64,000 bases of DNA from Gaoshiqia hydrogeniformans (GTDB lineage Bacteria; Bacteroidota; Bacteroidia; Bacteroidales; Prolixibacteraceae), in assembly GCF_049347105.1 (NCBI RefSeq), contig NZ_CP186334.1:4340001-4404000 (forward strand). The letters run 5' to 3'. Below, piece after piece: positions 1 through 9,010 of this stretch. Positions within the stretch are counted from its first letter, which is position 1. Every line of letters starts with the position of its first letter. The notes beneath the pieces were generated by a model. It was not told the DNA's origin. It did no database searches and worked only from the letters and a program-made list of their open reading frames with translations. The position numbers and the translations under genes were made by a program.

Positions 1-936
1 ATTTTTCCTGATTTTGCTGGCGAGACTGTCAAGCTGACTGGAGGTTTTTGCCATTGCCTGGGGGTTAGGCTTGGGGATGATGATGATGTGACGGGTATTT
101 ACCTGTTCTCCTTTGCGGTCGATCAACTGGATGATATGGTAGCCAAATTCACTTTTCACGACGTTCGATACCCGGTCGCCCCGCAGGTTAAAAGCAGCGG
201 CTGCATATGCCTGGTCGAGCTGGGCTCGGCCCATGTAACCCAGCTCTCCGCCGTTGGGAGCGGAGGGGTCTTCGGAATAAAGGACGGCCAGGGTAGCAAA
301 GTTTTCGCCATCTTCAATTCGTTTTTTGAATTCGCGAAGGCGGGCTTTAATGGCATTTTCTTCCTCCAGTTCAATAGGAGGATACAGGCTGATCTGGGCA
401 TATTCAACCTGGGGCGCAACCTGCGGAATTTCTTCGTTTTTCATATTCCGAAAGTTGTAACGGACCTCGGCCGGCGTAATGGAAACAGTTCCAATGATTT
501 TATTGCGCATCTGGTTGGTCATGAGTTGGTTGCGGATAACTTCCTCCAGACTGGCCTTAATTTGCATGATCGGCTTTTTGAAATAATTTTCAACGGCTTT
601 TTCCGACCCCAGGTTTTTTATAAAGTATTGCATCCGCTGGTCGAGTTGCTGGTTCAGCTGGCTGTCGGTTACCTCGATGGTGGTATCCAGTTCGGCCTCG
701 GCAATTAATAATTTTTCAATCAGGAATTCTTCCAGGATCTCACACTTCATATCGCCGTCCGAAGCGATTCCTTGTGCCTGGTTCTGCATGTACATGGCTT
801 CAATGTCCGATTTCATAATGATATTGCTGCCCACGACAGAAACAATATGATCAATCATTTTGTCTTGCGCATAAACAGCTGAAACGCTTGTGAGCATATA
901 CAGGGCAATGAAAGCGGCGAATACTTTTCTGAACAT
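1..936 (-). CDS. SurA-like periplasmic peptidyl-prolyl isomerase (3' end outside window)
   Basis: Periplasmic parvulin-type chaperone of the SurA kind, expected to help outer-membrane proteins fold. The 312 codons inside the window begin with a signal peptide (MFRKVFAAFIALYMLTSVSA, then VYAQ), followed by a SurA N-terminal helical region and a parvulin domain at about residues 165-270, with DPSAPNGGELGYMGR and a FGYHIIQLIDRK end. A second parvulin repeat seems to begin (VNTRHIIIIPKPN) just before the window edge. The ATG at 936 is followed directly by the signal sequence. It is the last visible gene of a minus-strand series after guaB and two related genes, six bases after the upstream stop. 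The family call is confident; the C-terminus is unseen. Confidence 0.88.
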   Translation of the reverse strand, partial: MFRKVFAAFIALYMLTSVSAVYAQDKMIDHIVSVVGSNIIMKSDIEAMYMQNQAQGIASDGDMKCEILEEFLIEKLLIAEAELDTTIEVTDSQLNQQLDQRMQYFIKNLGSEKAVENYFKKPIMQIKASLEEVIRNQLMTNQMRNKIIGTVSITPAEVRYNFRNMKNEEIPQVAPQVEYAQISLYPPIELEEENAIKARLREFKKRIEDGENFATLAVLYSEDPSAPNGGELGYMGRAQLDQAYAAAAFNLRGDRVSNVVKSEFGYHIIQLIDRKGEQVNTRHIIIIPKPNPQAMAKTSSQLDSLASKIRKN

Positions 937-942
937 ATCTGT

Positions 943-1794
943 CTATTTTTGAATATTATAAATTTTAAACTTATTCGATGCTAAACCTTCTTTGTAAATA
1001 TCGTTTTCGATATTTCTCAGAAACTTCACTTTACGTTGGTTCAGAATAATGTTCCTGATATCGGATTCGATATACTCAACCGGGGCAATTTGTCCCTGGA
1101 GGCGAAAATCGCGGATACAAATAAAGTAATAATAATCTGTATCACTACTTTCTATAAACTTGTTTCTTCTTAAAAATCGTTCCTCGTCTGTAATTTCGTC
1201 GGGTATTTGGGCGAGGATTGTTGTCGAATTAATCCACTTATCATCAAACCGGTCGTAGGCTTTGGCATATTGAATGCTGTATTCGTCGAGCTGCGCGAGT
1301 TTCAGCGGATCATTATCCAGACAAAGATTTTTAATGATCTCTGGATTGGCAACCTCAATCGGGGTTTTTAAAAATACGGCTTTTACGATGTTGTTTTTCA
1401 GGATATATTCCTGTTGATGTTCCCGGAAATACTGTTCAATATCCTCTGCTTTCACGACAGTATCCATCTTTTGGGCCATGAGTTCTTTCTTGTAACGGTA
1501 GGTGATTAACGAGTTGCGGTACTCTTTCAGTTCTTTATCTACATTTTTTTGCTCCGGTGTCAGGTTTTGTTCGGCGTTTAAAATAACCAATTCGGTGCGT
1601 ACCCACCTTTTTACAAAATCGTCAACCCACAGGGTGCTGTCCGCTTCAGACAGGTTTTCCGGTAGAATTTGTTTGACATCTTCCAGGTAAAGAAAACTCT
1701 CATTAACCTGGGCCAAAGGCGTCAGGTTGGGTTTTTCCTGTTGGCACGCTGAAAGCACAATCATTAAAATAATAACCTTCCACTCGTTTGCCAT
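943..1794 (-). CDS. lipoprotein, PPIase-like partner
   Basis: Predicted 283-residue lipoprotein. The start was set at 1794 because it gives a normal type II signal (hydrophobic stretch ending LSAC, then QQEK). A longer reading from 1890 would bury the lipobox about 48 residues inside. The rest is helical and charged with no clear parvulin signature; it resembles the SurA N-terminal chaperone region in its position and charge pattern. It lies between two parvulin-type genes, 6 bases from the SurA-like gene, so a role in outer-membrane protein folding at the inner face of the envelope is inferred from context. Specific function unknown. Confidence 0.7.
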   Translation of the reverse strand: MANEWKVIILMIVLSACQQEKPNLTPLAQVNESFLYLEDVKQILPENLSEADSTLWVDDFVKRWVRTELVILNAEQNLTPEQKNVDKELKEYRNSLITYRYKKELMAQKMDTVVKAEDIEQYFREHQQEYILKNNIVKAVFLKTPIEVANPEIIKNLCLDNDPLKLAQLDEYSIQYAKAYDRFDDKWINSTTILAQIPDEITDEERFLRRNKFIESSDTDYYYFICIRDFRLQGQIAPVEYIESDIRNIILNQRKVKFLRNIENDIYKEGLASNKFKIYNIQK

Positions 1795-1922
1795 GCAAAA
1801 TCCATGTAGGTTTAAAACCGGTCCTTTACACATTCTTACCAATCTTACCGGTGTAAATTTAAGTTGTTTTATCATGTTTTTTCTTTTCATCTGTTCTGAA
1901 CGCTCAACCTGGTGCCCCTGAA

Positions 1923-3284
1923 TTAAACAGGCTTAACGGTTTTCAGGATATTCCTGTTTACTTTTATTTTATACTTTTTTCTGAGTTGCTTTACCCATTC
2001 CGCTTCAAGAAAATCCTGAAAGCCGGATAGGTATAGCCCGCGCGCTTCTTCCAGCGATTTGGGTCCGCCAACTGTTTTATTCCCGTTGATAAAATGAAGT
2101 CCGTCCCGGTAACCGGCTGGTTCAGGCCCGTCCCAAACGAAATAATCTACCAGGGGATTTTCGCCCTTGCTGAAATTTCCTTTCAGGATATGTGCCTGGT
2201 TTTCATATTCCAGGTTCAGCCGGTCTTCCATTTCTTCTTTGGAGATCCGGCTGTCGGCCGAGATCATTTCATCTGCAAAGTCGCGAACTTCCTGTGTTTT
2301 ACACTGAATGACCCATCCGCTGAATTGTTCGTCTCCGCTATAGCGGCCTTTATTTTTATTGTAAAACGACTGCAATCCGGACGAATCTGTACGGGCGCGC
2401 TCCCAAACCAGTTCTTCAGACAGGTTAAACAGTAAAATCCCGTCACGGAACTCCTGCATCAGCTGGCTAAATTCAGGATATTTTTCTTCAGAAAAATCGT
2501 CTTTTTGCTCCGAAAACTGATGCAATGGATTGAATTCCATATTTCGCCTGATCCTCACGATTAATTCGTCGCGCATTTCGGCTAAGCTTCTCACCGGTTG
2601 ATCCGGCATCCGTTTGTTGTGAACCCGAATCAGGTGATAGCCGAACGGGGTGCGAACGGGCATGGACAGTTCGCCAACCGGAGTTTTGTAGGCGGCATCC
2701 TCAAACGGAAAAATCACCTGGAAGCCTCTGAAGTAACCAATCATCCCTTTATTCTGACGAACCGACGGGTCCTGAGAGTATTTCATGGCCATATCGTTAA
2801 AATCGGCACCGCTGGTAATTTGCTTCCGGATATCCATGATTTGAGACCAGGCAGTCAGTGTATCCTGAGGAGAGGCCGTCATCGGCAACCCAATTAAGAT
2901 GTGACTGACCTTCAGTTCGTTGATTACACGATCGTAGGCTGTTTCAATCATTTCTTCCGATATGGCTAAGCTGCGGAACTGTAGAATCAACTCTTTTCTG
3001 AACTGTTGGTACTCTTTTTTGAAACCGGGAAGCGTATCCATTTTTAATCTTTCCGCTTCCATCACCTTCAATTTGTAGTTGATAAACAGGTCCATGTATT
3101 GCTCCGGACGTTTCTTTTCGGATTGATTTTGCAGGTTCTGGTTGTTCTTTTCATACAAGCGGGTAAACTCGTCTTTGTAAAACCGACGGTCATCGATTGT
3201 CAGGATCACTTCGTTTTCTTCCGGTTGGGCGAACGCAGAATACGAAGTAAAAAGCAAACTCAGCAGGAAAATTATTTTAAACAT
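1923..3284 (-). CDS. PpiC/parvulin-type peptidylprolyl isomerase, exported
   Basis: A 453-residue exported protein with a signal peptide ending SAFAQ. One clear parvulin (rotamase) domain spans about residues 123-225: it opens with LKVSHILIGLP and contains MKYSQDPSVRQNKGMIGYF and the typical end FGYHLIRVHNK. The C-terminal half (about 270-453) is less conserved and may be a second, degenerate PPIase or chaperone region. The gene begins 43 bases after the guaB stop, on the same strand, and heads the run of envelope-folding genes. Reaction expected: cis-trans isomerisation of proline peptide bonds in the periplasm. Confidence 0.85.
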   Translation of the reverse strand: MFKIIFLLSLLFTSYSAFAQPEENEVILTIDDRRFYKDEFTRLYEKNNQNLQNQSEKKRPEQYMDLFINYKLKVMEAERLKMDTLPGFKKEYQQFRKELILQFRSLAISEEMIETAYDRVINELKVSHILIGLPMTASPQDTLTAWSQIMDIRKQITSGADFNDMAMKYSQDPSVRQNKGMIGYFRGFQVIFPFEDAAYKTPVGELSMPVRTPFGYHLIRVHNKRMPDQPVRSLAEMRDELIVRIRRNMEFNPLHQFSEQKDDFSEEKYPEFSQLMQEFRDGILLFNLSEELVWERARTDSSGLQSFYNKNKGRYSGDEQFSGWVIQCKTQEVRDFADEMISADSRISKEEMEDRLNLEYENQAHILKGNFSKGENPLVDYFVWDGPEPAGYRDGLHFINGNKTVGGPKSLEEARGLYLSGFQDFLEAEWVKQLRKKYKIKVNRNILKTVKPV

Positions 3285-3327
3285 CTGAACAGATTCAAAT
3301 TTTTAAGCCGGATCGGTGTGCATAAAT

Positions 3328-4803
3328 CTATTGTCGCGAACTGTAATTAGGAGATTCACTGGTAATGCTTACATCATGCGGGTGACTTTCCTGGACGCCG
3401 TTATTGGTGATCCGCGTAAACCTGGCCTGCCAAAGTTCTTCGATATTACGCGCCCCGCAATAGCCCATGCCCGAGCGCAAACCGCCGATCAGTTGATAAA
3501 GTACCTCATCCAGCGATCCTTTGTATGGTACCCGGGCTGTGATCCCTTCAGGCACCAGTTTGCGTATATCGTCTTCCATATCCTGAAAATAGCGGTCTTT
3601 CGAGCCGGCCTGCATGGCTTCAATGGAACCCATACCGCGATAGGTTTTGAACTTCCGGCCCTGAAAAATAATGGTCTCGCCCGGAGACTCTTCAACTCCG
3701 GCAAAAAGCGAGCCTGCCATAATTGAATAGGCTCCGGCAGCAATGGCTTTCACAATATCACCCGAATAGCGGATGCCTCCGTCGGCAATAATAGGGACAT
3801 CACTGTGTTTAAGAGCTTTTGCCACATTGTAAATGGCCGATAATTGCGGTATTCCAACTCCGGCCACCACGCGGGTGGTGCAGATGGAGCCCGGACCGAT
3901 ACCTACTTTTACGGCATCGGCGCCGGCTAAAACCAGGTCGGTAGCTGCCTCGGCCGTGGCAATATTTCCGGCAACAAAATCCATTTCAGGGTATTTGGCT
4001 TTCGCTTTCCGCAGGGTTTCCAATACGCCTTTCGAGTGCCCGTGGGCAGTGTCGATAATAATGGCATCAACCTGCGCTTTTACCAACCCGTCAATACGAT
4101 CAATCGAATCGGAGGTAACGCCTACCGCGGCTGCAACCCGAAGCCGTCCTTTGGCATCCTTACTGGCCAGCGGTTTATCTTTTGCTTTGGTGATGTCTTT
4201 ATAGGTGACCAAACCGATTAAGCGGTTCGATTTATCGACGACCGGTAATTTTTCAATTTTATGCTTCTGAAGGATTTCGGCAGCGCGCTCCAAATCGGTT
4301 GATTCGGTGGTATAAACCAGGTTTTCGGAGGTCATCACCTCGGCGACGGGTTTATTCATGTCCGATTCAAAACGAAGATCGCGGTTGGTAACAATCCCCA
4401 CCAGTTTTTTTTCATCATCAACCACCGGAATGCCGCCGATCTTGTAATTGCGCATCAATTCCATCGCATCGCCCACTTTTTTCTCCTTCGAAATGGTAAT
4501 GGGGTCGAAAATCATCCCGTTTTCAGCCCGTTTAACCGAAATAACCTGGTGAACCTGCTCGTCAATGCTCATGTTTTTGTGAATCACGCCAATACCTCCC
4601 TCACGGGCAATGGCAATGGCCATCGGCGCTTCTGTTACGGTATCCATGGCTGCTGTAACTACCGGCGTATTTAAACGGATCGACCGGGTGAAGCTGGTAG
4701 AGAGATCAACATGGCGCGGCAGAACTTCCGAATACGATGGAACCAACAAAACATCGTCGAATGTCAGTCCCTCAGAAACTACTTTATCCGTAAAAAATGG
4801 CAT
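3328..4803 (-). CDS. guaB: IMP dehydrogenase
   Basis: Oxidises IMP to XMP with NAD+, the first committed step to GMP. The 491-residue protein has the usual length and order: N-terminal TIM-barrel part (LTFDDVLLVPSYSEVLP), two CBS domains at about residues 95-210 (IGGIPVVDDEKKLVGIVTNRD and IEKLPVVDKSNRLIGLVT), then the catalytic loop GPGSICTTR with the active-site Cys near residue 306, and the flap region near residue 400. ATG at 4803 was preferred to an upstream in-frame start because MPFFTDKV is the normal N-terminus. Divergent from recQ. A possible -7 element TAGTTTTG lies at 4838-4831 on this strand, with no clear -33 TTG. Confidence 0.97.
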   Translation of the reverse strand: MPFFTDKVVSEGLTFDDVLLVPSYSEVLPRHVDLSTSFTRSIRLNTPVVTAAMDTVTEAPMAIAIAREGGIGVIHKNMSIDEQVHQVISVKRAENGMIFDPITISKEKKVGDAMELMRNYKIGGIPVVDDEKKLVGIVTNRDLRFESDMNKPVAEVMTSENLVYTTESTDLERAAEILQKHKIEKLPVVDKSNRLIGLVTYKDITKAKDKPLASKDAKGRLRVAAAVGVTSDSIDRIDGLVKAQVDAIIIDTAHGHSKGVLETLRKAKAKYPEMDFVAGNIATAEAATDLVLAGADAVKVGIGPGSICTTRVVAGVGIPQLSAIYNVAKALKHSDVPIIADGGIRYSGDIVKAIAAGAYSIMAGSLFAGVEESPGETIIFQGRKFKTYRGMGSIEAMQAGSKDRYFQDMEDDIRKLVPEGITARVPYKGSLDEVLYQLIGGLRSGMGYCGARNIEELWQARFTRITNNGVQESHPHDVSITSESPNYSSRQ

Positions 4804-4959
4804 TGTTGAAATTTTAGTGAATTCAATAGCCAAAACTACAAAATTTTAGCGGATATTGGCCTTTTTTGGGTCTTGCACGGGGCGATTAAAAAAATTAATT
4901 TTCATTAAAATTTGTTAAGTTGAAAACTATTTCATATTCATTGCTGAAAAGTTGAGAAG

Positions 4960-6873
4960 TTGAACGAGTTTCAATCCATATTAACCCGTTATTGGGGCTA
5001 TTCCAGGTTTCGTCCGCTTCAGGAAGAGATTATTCAGTCTGTTGCGGCCGGGAAAGATACGCTCGGATTGATGCCCACCGGCGGAGGTAAATCCATTACC
5101 TTTCAGGTTTATTCTTTGTCGAAGCCCGGTACCTGCCTGGTGATAACGCCTTTGATCTCGTTGATGAAAGACCAGGTGGAAAACCTGCAAAAAAAAGGTA
5201 TCAAGGCGATGGCTATTCATTCGGGGATGAGCATACAGGAGGTGAGGCTGGCGTTTGACAGCGCTGCCTGGGGCGACTACAAATTTCTGTACCTGTCACC
5301 CGAACGTATTGCTACCGAGCGTTTTCGTGAACGTTTACCGCAAATGACCGTGAACCTGATTGCCGTGGATGAGGCGCATTGTATTTCTCAATGGGGCTAC
5401 GATTTTCGTCCTTCGTATTTGCGTATCCGCGAGTTGCGCGAGTTATTGCCCCAGGTACCGGTTCTGGCATTAACGGCTACCGCTACGCCAAAGGTCGAAA
5501 CCGACATTCAGCAACAACTGAATTTTAAACAGGAACATGTCTTGCGGAAAAGTTTTTTCCGTGAGAACCTGGCTTACCTGGTTCGGAACCGGGAAGACAA
5601 ACTGCCCTACCTGTTGCAGTCGGTGCAGAAAGCGAAAGGAACCGGGATTATTTATGTGCGCAGCCGAAAACAAACCCGGGAGATTGCCGAATACCTGCAA
5701 AAAAACAGAATTTCGGCTGATTATTACCATGCCGGTTTAACGGCGGTTAGCCGGACTAAAAAGCAGGAGGCCTGGAAGACTGGACAAACGCGGGTGATTG
5801 TAGCAACCAATGCGTTTGGCATGGGGATCGATAAACCGGATGTACGCTTTGTTATTCACCTGGGGCCGCCCGATTCGCCTGAAGCCTATTTTCAGGAAGC
5901 AGGCAGGGCAGGGCGCGATGAAAATAAAGCTTATGCGGTATTGATCGCCGCCAAATCGGATGTGCTGGCCTTAAAAAAGCAGGTGGAGAAGGCTTTTCCG
6001 CCTGTTGATGTGATTAAACGGGTTTACCAGGCCCTGGGTAATTATTTTCAGTTGGCCGTCGGGTTCGGGAAAGACCAGATCCTGGATTTTAGTTTGGGCG
6101 ATTTTGCCGGACGATATAGTTTCCCGATTGCCACGGTACTGAACTGCCTGAAAATCCTCCAGCGCGAAGGCTACCTGGAACTGACCGAAGAACTGGATAA
6201 TCCGTCACGTGTCCATTTCATTGTCGGGCGTGACGACCTTTACAAATTTCAGGTAGCGAACGCCAATTTCGATGGTTTTATCAAGCTGTTGCTGCGCTCA
6301 TACTCGGGCTTGTTCCAGGATTACGTAGGAATTGATGAAGACCTGTTGGCTAAGCGGGCCAACATTTCGGTGGAAGTGGTGTACCGTTTTCTGAACCACC
6401 TGAACTCGCATAAAATCATCCATTACATCCCGCGTAAGAAGACGCCGTTTATCATCTTCACCAAAGAACGACTGGAGCTTGAACGGCTGAAGATTTCGAA
6501 GGAAAATTATACCGACCGCAAGAAAGACTACCAGGAACGGATTGATGCCATGCTGCGTTATTCAACCGGTAAATTGAAATGCCGCAGTCAGATGTTGCTG
6601 GAATATTTTGGTGAAAAGACTTCGGTACGATGCGGTAAATGTGATATTTGTCTCGAACAGAATGAGTTGGGTCTGAGTCAGCTTGAGTTTGACAACATTG
6701 CCGGCCGGTTAAAAGAATACCTGAACGAGCCCTGCCTGTACGAAGAGCTGATCTTTAAGATCGACCGTAATGAAGACGAAATCATCAAAGTCATCCGCTG
6801 GTTGATGGATAACGGAAAAATCATCTACCGGATTGATAACCGGCTGGAATGGAAAATGAATCGTAATGAATAA
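4960..6873 (+). CDS. recQ: ATP-dependent DNA helicase RecQ
   Basis: 3'-5' DNA helicase acting in recombination and stalled-fork repair. The 637-residue protein starts with the canonical RecQ N-terminus (YWGYSRFRPLQEEII), has Walker A PTGGGKS near residue 46, DEAH box VDEAHCISQWG near 138, helicase C motifs (TNAFGMGIDKPDVRFVIH, QEAGRAGRDE) and an RQC zinc site (CRSQMLLEYFG then CGKCDIC). No clear HRDC domain is seen; the last part looks like a winged helix. Translation must begin at TTG (4960), since an in-frame TGA lies at 4945-4947 and no ATG falls between. Divergent from guaB; the next gene follows after 12 bases. Confidence 0.95.
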   Translation: MNEFQSILTRYWGYSRFRPLQEEIIQSVAAGKDTLGLMPTGGGKSITFQVYSLSKPGTCLVITPLISLMKDQVENLQKKGIKAMAIHSGMSIQEVRLAFDSAAWGDYKFLYLSPERIATERFRERLPQMTVNLIAVDEAHCISQWGYDFRPSYLRIRELRELLPQVPVLALTATATPKVETDIQQQLNFKQEHVLRKSFFRENLAYLVRNREDKLPYLLQSVQKAKGTGIIYVRSRKQTREIAEYLQKNRISADYYHAGLTAVSRTKKQEAWKTGQTRVIVATNAFGMGIDKPDVRFVIHLGPPDSPEAYFQEAGRAGRDENKAYAVLIAAKSDVLALKKQVEKAFPPVDVIKRVYQALGNYFQLAVGFGKDQILDFSLGDFAGRYSFPIATVLNCLKILQREGYLELTEELDNPSRVHFIVGRDDLYKFQVANANFDGFIKLLLRSYSGLFQDYVGIDEDLLAKRANISVEVVYRFLNHLNSHKIIHYIPRKKTPFIIFTKERLELERLKISKENYTDRKKDYQERIDAMLRYSTGKLKCRSQMLLEYFGEKTSVRCGKCDICLEQNELGLSQLEFDNIAGRLKEYLNEPCLYEELIFKIDRNEDEIIKVIRWLMDNGKIIYRIDNRLEWKMNRNE

Positions 6874-6885
6874 AACGATAGCGTC

Positions 6886-7332
6886 ATGAAAAAATTTATT
6901 GGTACACTTTTTTTAATCTATTCGGTTATGGGTTTTGCACAGGAAAAAATGCAGATCGACGAGATGATCGTCTCACTCGAACGAGCTGCTCTCGAACGTT
7001 GGAACAACGGCGATCCTTCCGGTTTTCTGGAATTGTCGGCCGCCGATGTTGTTTATTTTGATCCGCTTCTGGAAAAACGTATTGACGGACTTGAGGAGCT
7101 GACCAAACTGTATGAATCGATTCGCGGTCAGGTAAAAGTCGACCGTTATGAAATGATCAATCCTCTCGTCCAGTCGTCCGGCGGAATGGCTGTTTTGACG
7201 TATAATCTGCGTTCATATGTCGGAGATCAGGATCACAAATGGAACTGCACCGAGGTTTTCAGGAGAGAACCGGATGGGAACTGGAAAATCATTCAAACCC
7301 ACTGGTCAATAACGAAACCATCATTAAAATAA
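6886..7332 (+). CDS. exported NTF2-like (SnoaL/DUF4440-type) protein
   Basis: A 148-residue protein with a signal peptide (MKKFIGTLFLIYSVMGFAQ) and a single NTF2-like alpha/beta cone domain: RWNNGDPSGFLELSAADVVYFDP, then a helix with GLEELTKLYESIRG, then strands ending WKIIQTHWS. Domains of this type bind or modify small molecules, but no catalytic residue can be named here. It follows recQ by 12 bases and is probably cotranscribed, although no functional link is evident. A stem-loop terminator follows at 7367-7400. Confidence 0.75.
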   Translation: MKKFIGTLFLIYSVMGFAQEKMQIDEMIVSLERAALERWNNGDPSGFLELSAADVVYFDPLLEKRIDGLEELTKLYESIRGQVKVDRYEMINPLVQSSGGMAVLTYNLRSYVGDQDHKWNCTEVFRREPDGNWKIIQTHWSITKPSLK

Positions 7333-7366
7333 GGAGTTTCACGCCAATACAGAGGCAACAACAACT

Positions 7367-7400
7367 AAAAAATCCCGCCTGCCTGACGGGATTTTGTTTT
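7367..7400. terminator. bidirectional rho-independent terminator
   Basis: Nine-base stem AAAATCCCG (7369-7377) pairs with CGGGATTTT (7387-7395) around a 9-base loop, with A-rich and T-rich flanks. It sits between convergent genes (NTF2-like on plus, subtilase on minus) and can serve both. Confidence 0.8.
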
Positions 7401-7415
7401 CTGGTTTTATAGAAA

Positions 7416-8627
7416 TCAGCGATGAACGATCGGATCCGGATTCCCGTCGGGATCGCCCGACACAGTTCCATCGGTATTCACGGTGCCCAGCAATAACAGT
7501 CCGGCAACATGCGGGGCAGCCATGGATGTGCCGCTCAGGGTGGCATAGCCGCCGTCTTTATAGGTTGAATAGATGCTCACTCCTGGCGCGCAAAAGTCGA
7601 CCGGCGGATTGCCGTAATTCGAAAAATAGGCAAAAATATCGCTGCTGTTCATGGCCGAAATGGTGTAAACATGGGGACCGTTTGCTCTGGCCGGAGAATG
7701 GTTGTTTGCATCGTCCGACTCGTTTCCGGCAGCAAGTGAAAATTTGATACCGGTAGCAGCCGCAGCAATAACCGCGTTATCCAGGGTTGTTGAAACGGAC
7801 CCTCCAAGGCTCATGTTGGCTACATCGCCAGGAGAACCGTTTGCAGCAACAAAATCGATTCCGGCGATTACCCCCGAGTAGGTTCCGCTACCTCTCCTGT
7901 TCAATACTTTTACAGGAATCACTGTTGCCCCGGCAGCGACGCCGATAACTCCCACTGAATTGTTTGTCGCAGCAATGGTGCCGGCAACATGCGAGCCATG
8001 CCCGTTCAGATCATCGATGGTTTTATCGGTTGAGAAATTTGCTCCGCGCAACACATCCACGTTCAGGTCGGGATGATCGGTGTCGATACCGGTGTCAATT
8101 ATCCAGGCTGTTTTTCCAACTCCGCTTTGTCCGCCGCCAACACGTGAAATTCCCCAGGGAATGGTTTGCAGGGGAGGTGTCGTACTACCAGGTTTTACGG
8201 AAATTTGAATCGGACTGAGCGTAACAAGCTGATCTTCCTCAATGTGGATGATCACGCCGTCGGCTGCCAGTTTTTTAAACTGGCCCGGAGGAATCTTCAC
8301 CGAAAAGCCGGTTATGGCTGTTGAATAAACAAAACCAATTTCACTGTCGGTAATGCCGTTTCTTTTTAAAATTTTTGCAACTGCGGCATGTACTTTTTCA
8401 TTCCGTTTCGCATAGTCTTTTACTGAAACAAGTTCCTGGTCCAGCTCCGGTACCTGGATACGGACAATGTAGCTCATTTTGTTTAAATTCGCAGATTTCA
8501 GGACGAAACTTAAATCTGAATCTGTTTCTACTTCTTCCATGATGGGCGATTGGCACGAGTGGATCGCCGCAAAAATGGTCGCCACCAGAAAAAGTCTTGC
8601 GATTTGGTAAATGGTTTTTGATGACAT
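7416..8627 (-). CDS. S8 family subtilisin-like serine protease, lipoprotein
   Basis: Cell-surface or periplasmic endoprotease of the subtilase family, 403 residues from the ATG at 8627. It carries a lipoprotein signal (ATIFAAIHSC), an inhibitor I9-type propeptide at about residues 45-135 (SYIVRIQV...IIHIEEDQ), then the catalytic domain with the Asp motif IDTGIDTDHPD, His motif GHGSHVAGTIAA, oxyanion Asn in SLAAGNESDD and Ser motif GTSMAAPHVAGL. All triad residues are present, so it should be active after propeptide removal. There is no C-terminal secretion domain; the tail is short and Asp/Gly/Pro-rich. Convergent with the NTF2-like gene. Confidence 0.93.
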   Translation of the reverse strand: MSSKTIYQIARLFLVATIFAAIHSCQSPIMEEVETDSDLSFVLKSANLNKMSYIVRIQVPELDQELVSVKDYAKRNEKVHAAVAKILKRNGITDSEIGFVYSTAITGFSVKIPPGQFKKLAADGVIIHIEEDQLVTLSPIQISVKPGSTTPPLQTIPWGISRVGGGQSGVGKTAWIIDTGIDTDHPDLNVDVLRGANFSTDKTIDDLNGHGSHVAGTIAATNNSVGVIGVAAGATVIPVKVLNRRGSGTYSGVIAGIDFVAANGSPGDVANMSLGGSVSTTLDNAVIAAAATGIKFSLAAGNESDDANNHSPARANGPHVYTISAMNSSDIFAYFSNYGNPPVDFCAPGVSIYSTYKDGGYATLSGTSMAAPHVAGLLLLGTVNTDGTVSGDPDGNPDPIVHR

Positions 8628-9010
8628 AAGCACAATTTAATTGGTTCGCGATAAAATGAATTCAGTTTTTTGCACAATTCGAAAAATTAAACGTAATCCG
8701 CCTGTTAAGGTTTGGCTAATTGGCCATTACTTTTGAACGAAGCTGCAATAATTCTTTGGCATACACTGACAAGCAAGATTTAGTGTTAAGCAATAGATTT
8801 TGGTCATTGGTCATTAGTCATTGCAGCTTGTTGTCTTCGCTTGAGACTTGGAGCTTGCAGCTAAAAAAGTACCTGAGTAAAACTGCGACTGAATACTGGT
8901 ACTGAATGTTAAGAAAGATACGATTGTACCGGTACAATTCGTCGTCAGCCGTTATAAAATTCTCCCGAAAAGGAAAAACTTATTACTTTTGCAGCAATTA
9001 AAGTAAATGT
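8628..9010. other. intergenic region with short tandem repeats and promoter
   Basis: This 383-base spacer separates the divergent subtilase and DUF5063 genes. It holds a tandem array of a 7-base unit (GGTCATT, GGTCATT, AGTCATT at 8802-8822), directly followed by GCAGCTTG (8823-8830) and a related inverted element with GAGCTTGCAGC near 8851-8861. A -7-like element TACTTTTG lies at 8985-8992, 18 bases before the DUF5063 start, with no good -33 TTG. No RNA gene or credible reading frame was found here. Confidence 0.5.

Noticed and set aside
88..708. Long plus-strand open frame within the first gene
   Set aside because: It is antisense to the SurA-like PPIase, whose minus-strand frame gives a signal peptide and parvulin motifs. 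The plus-strand translation shows no family pattern.
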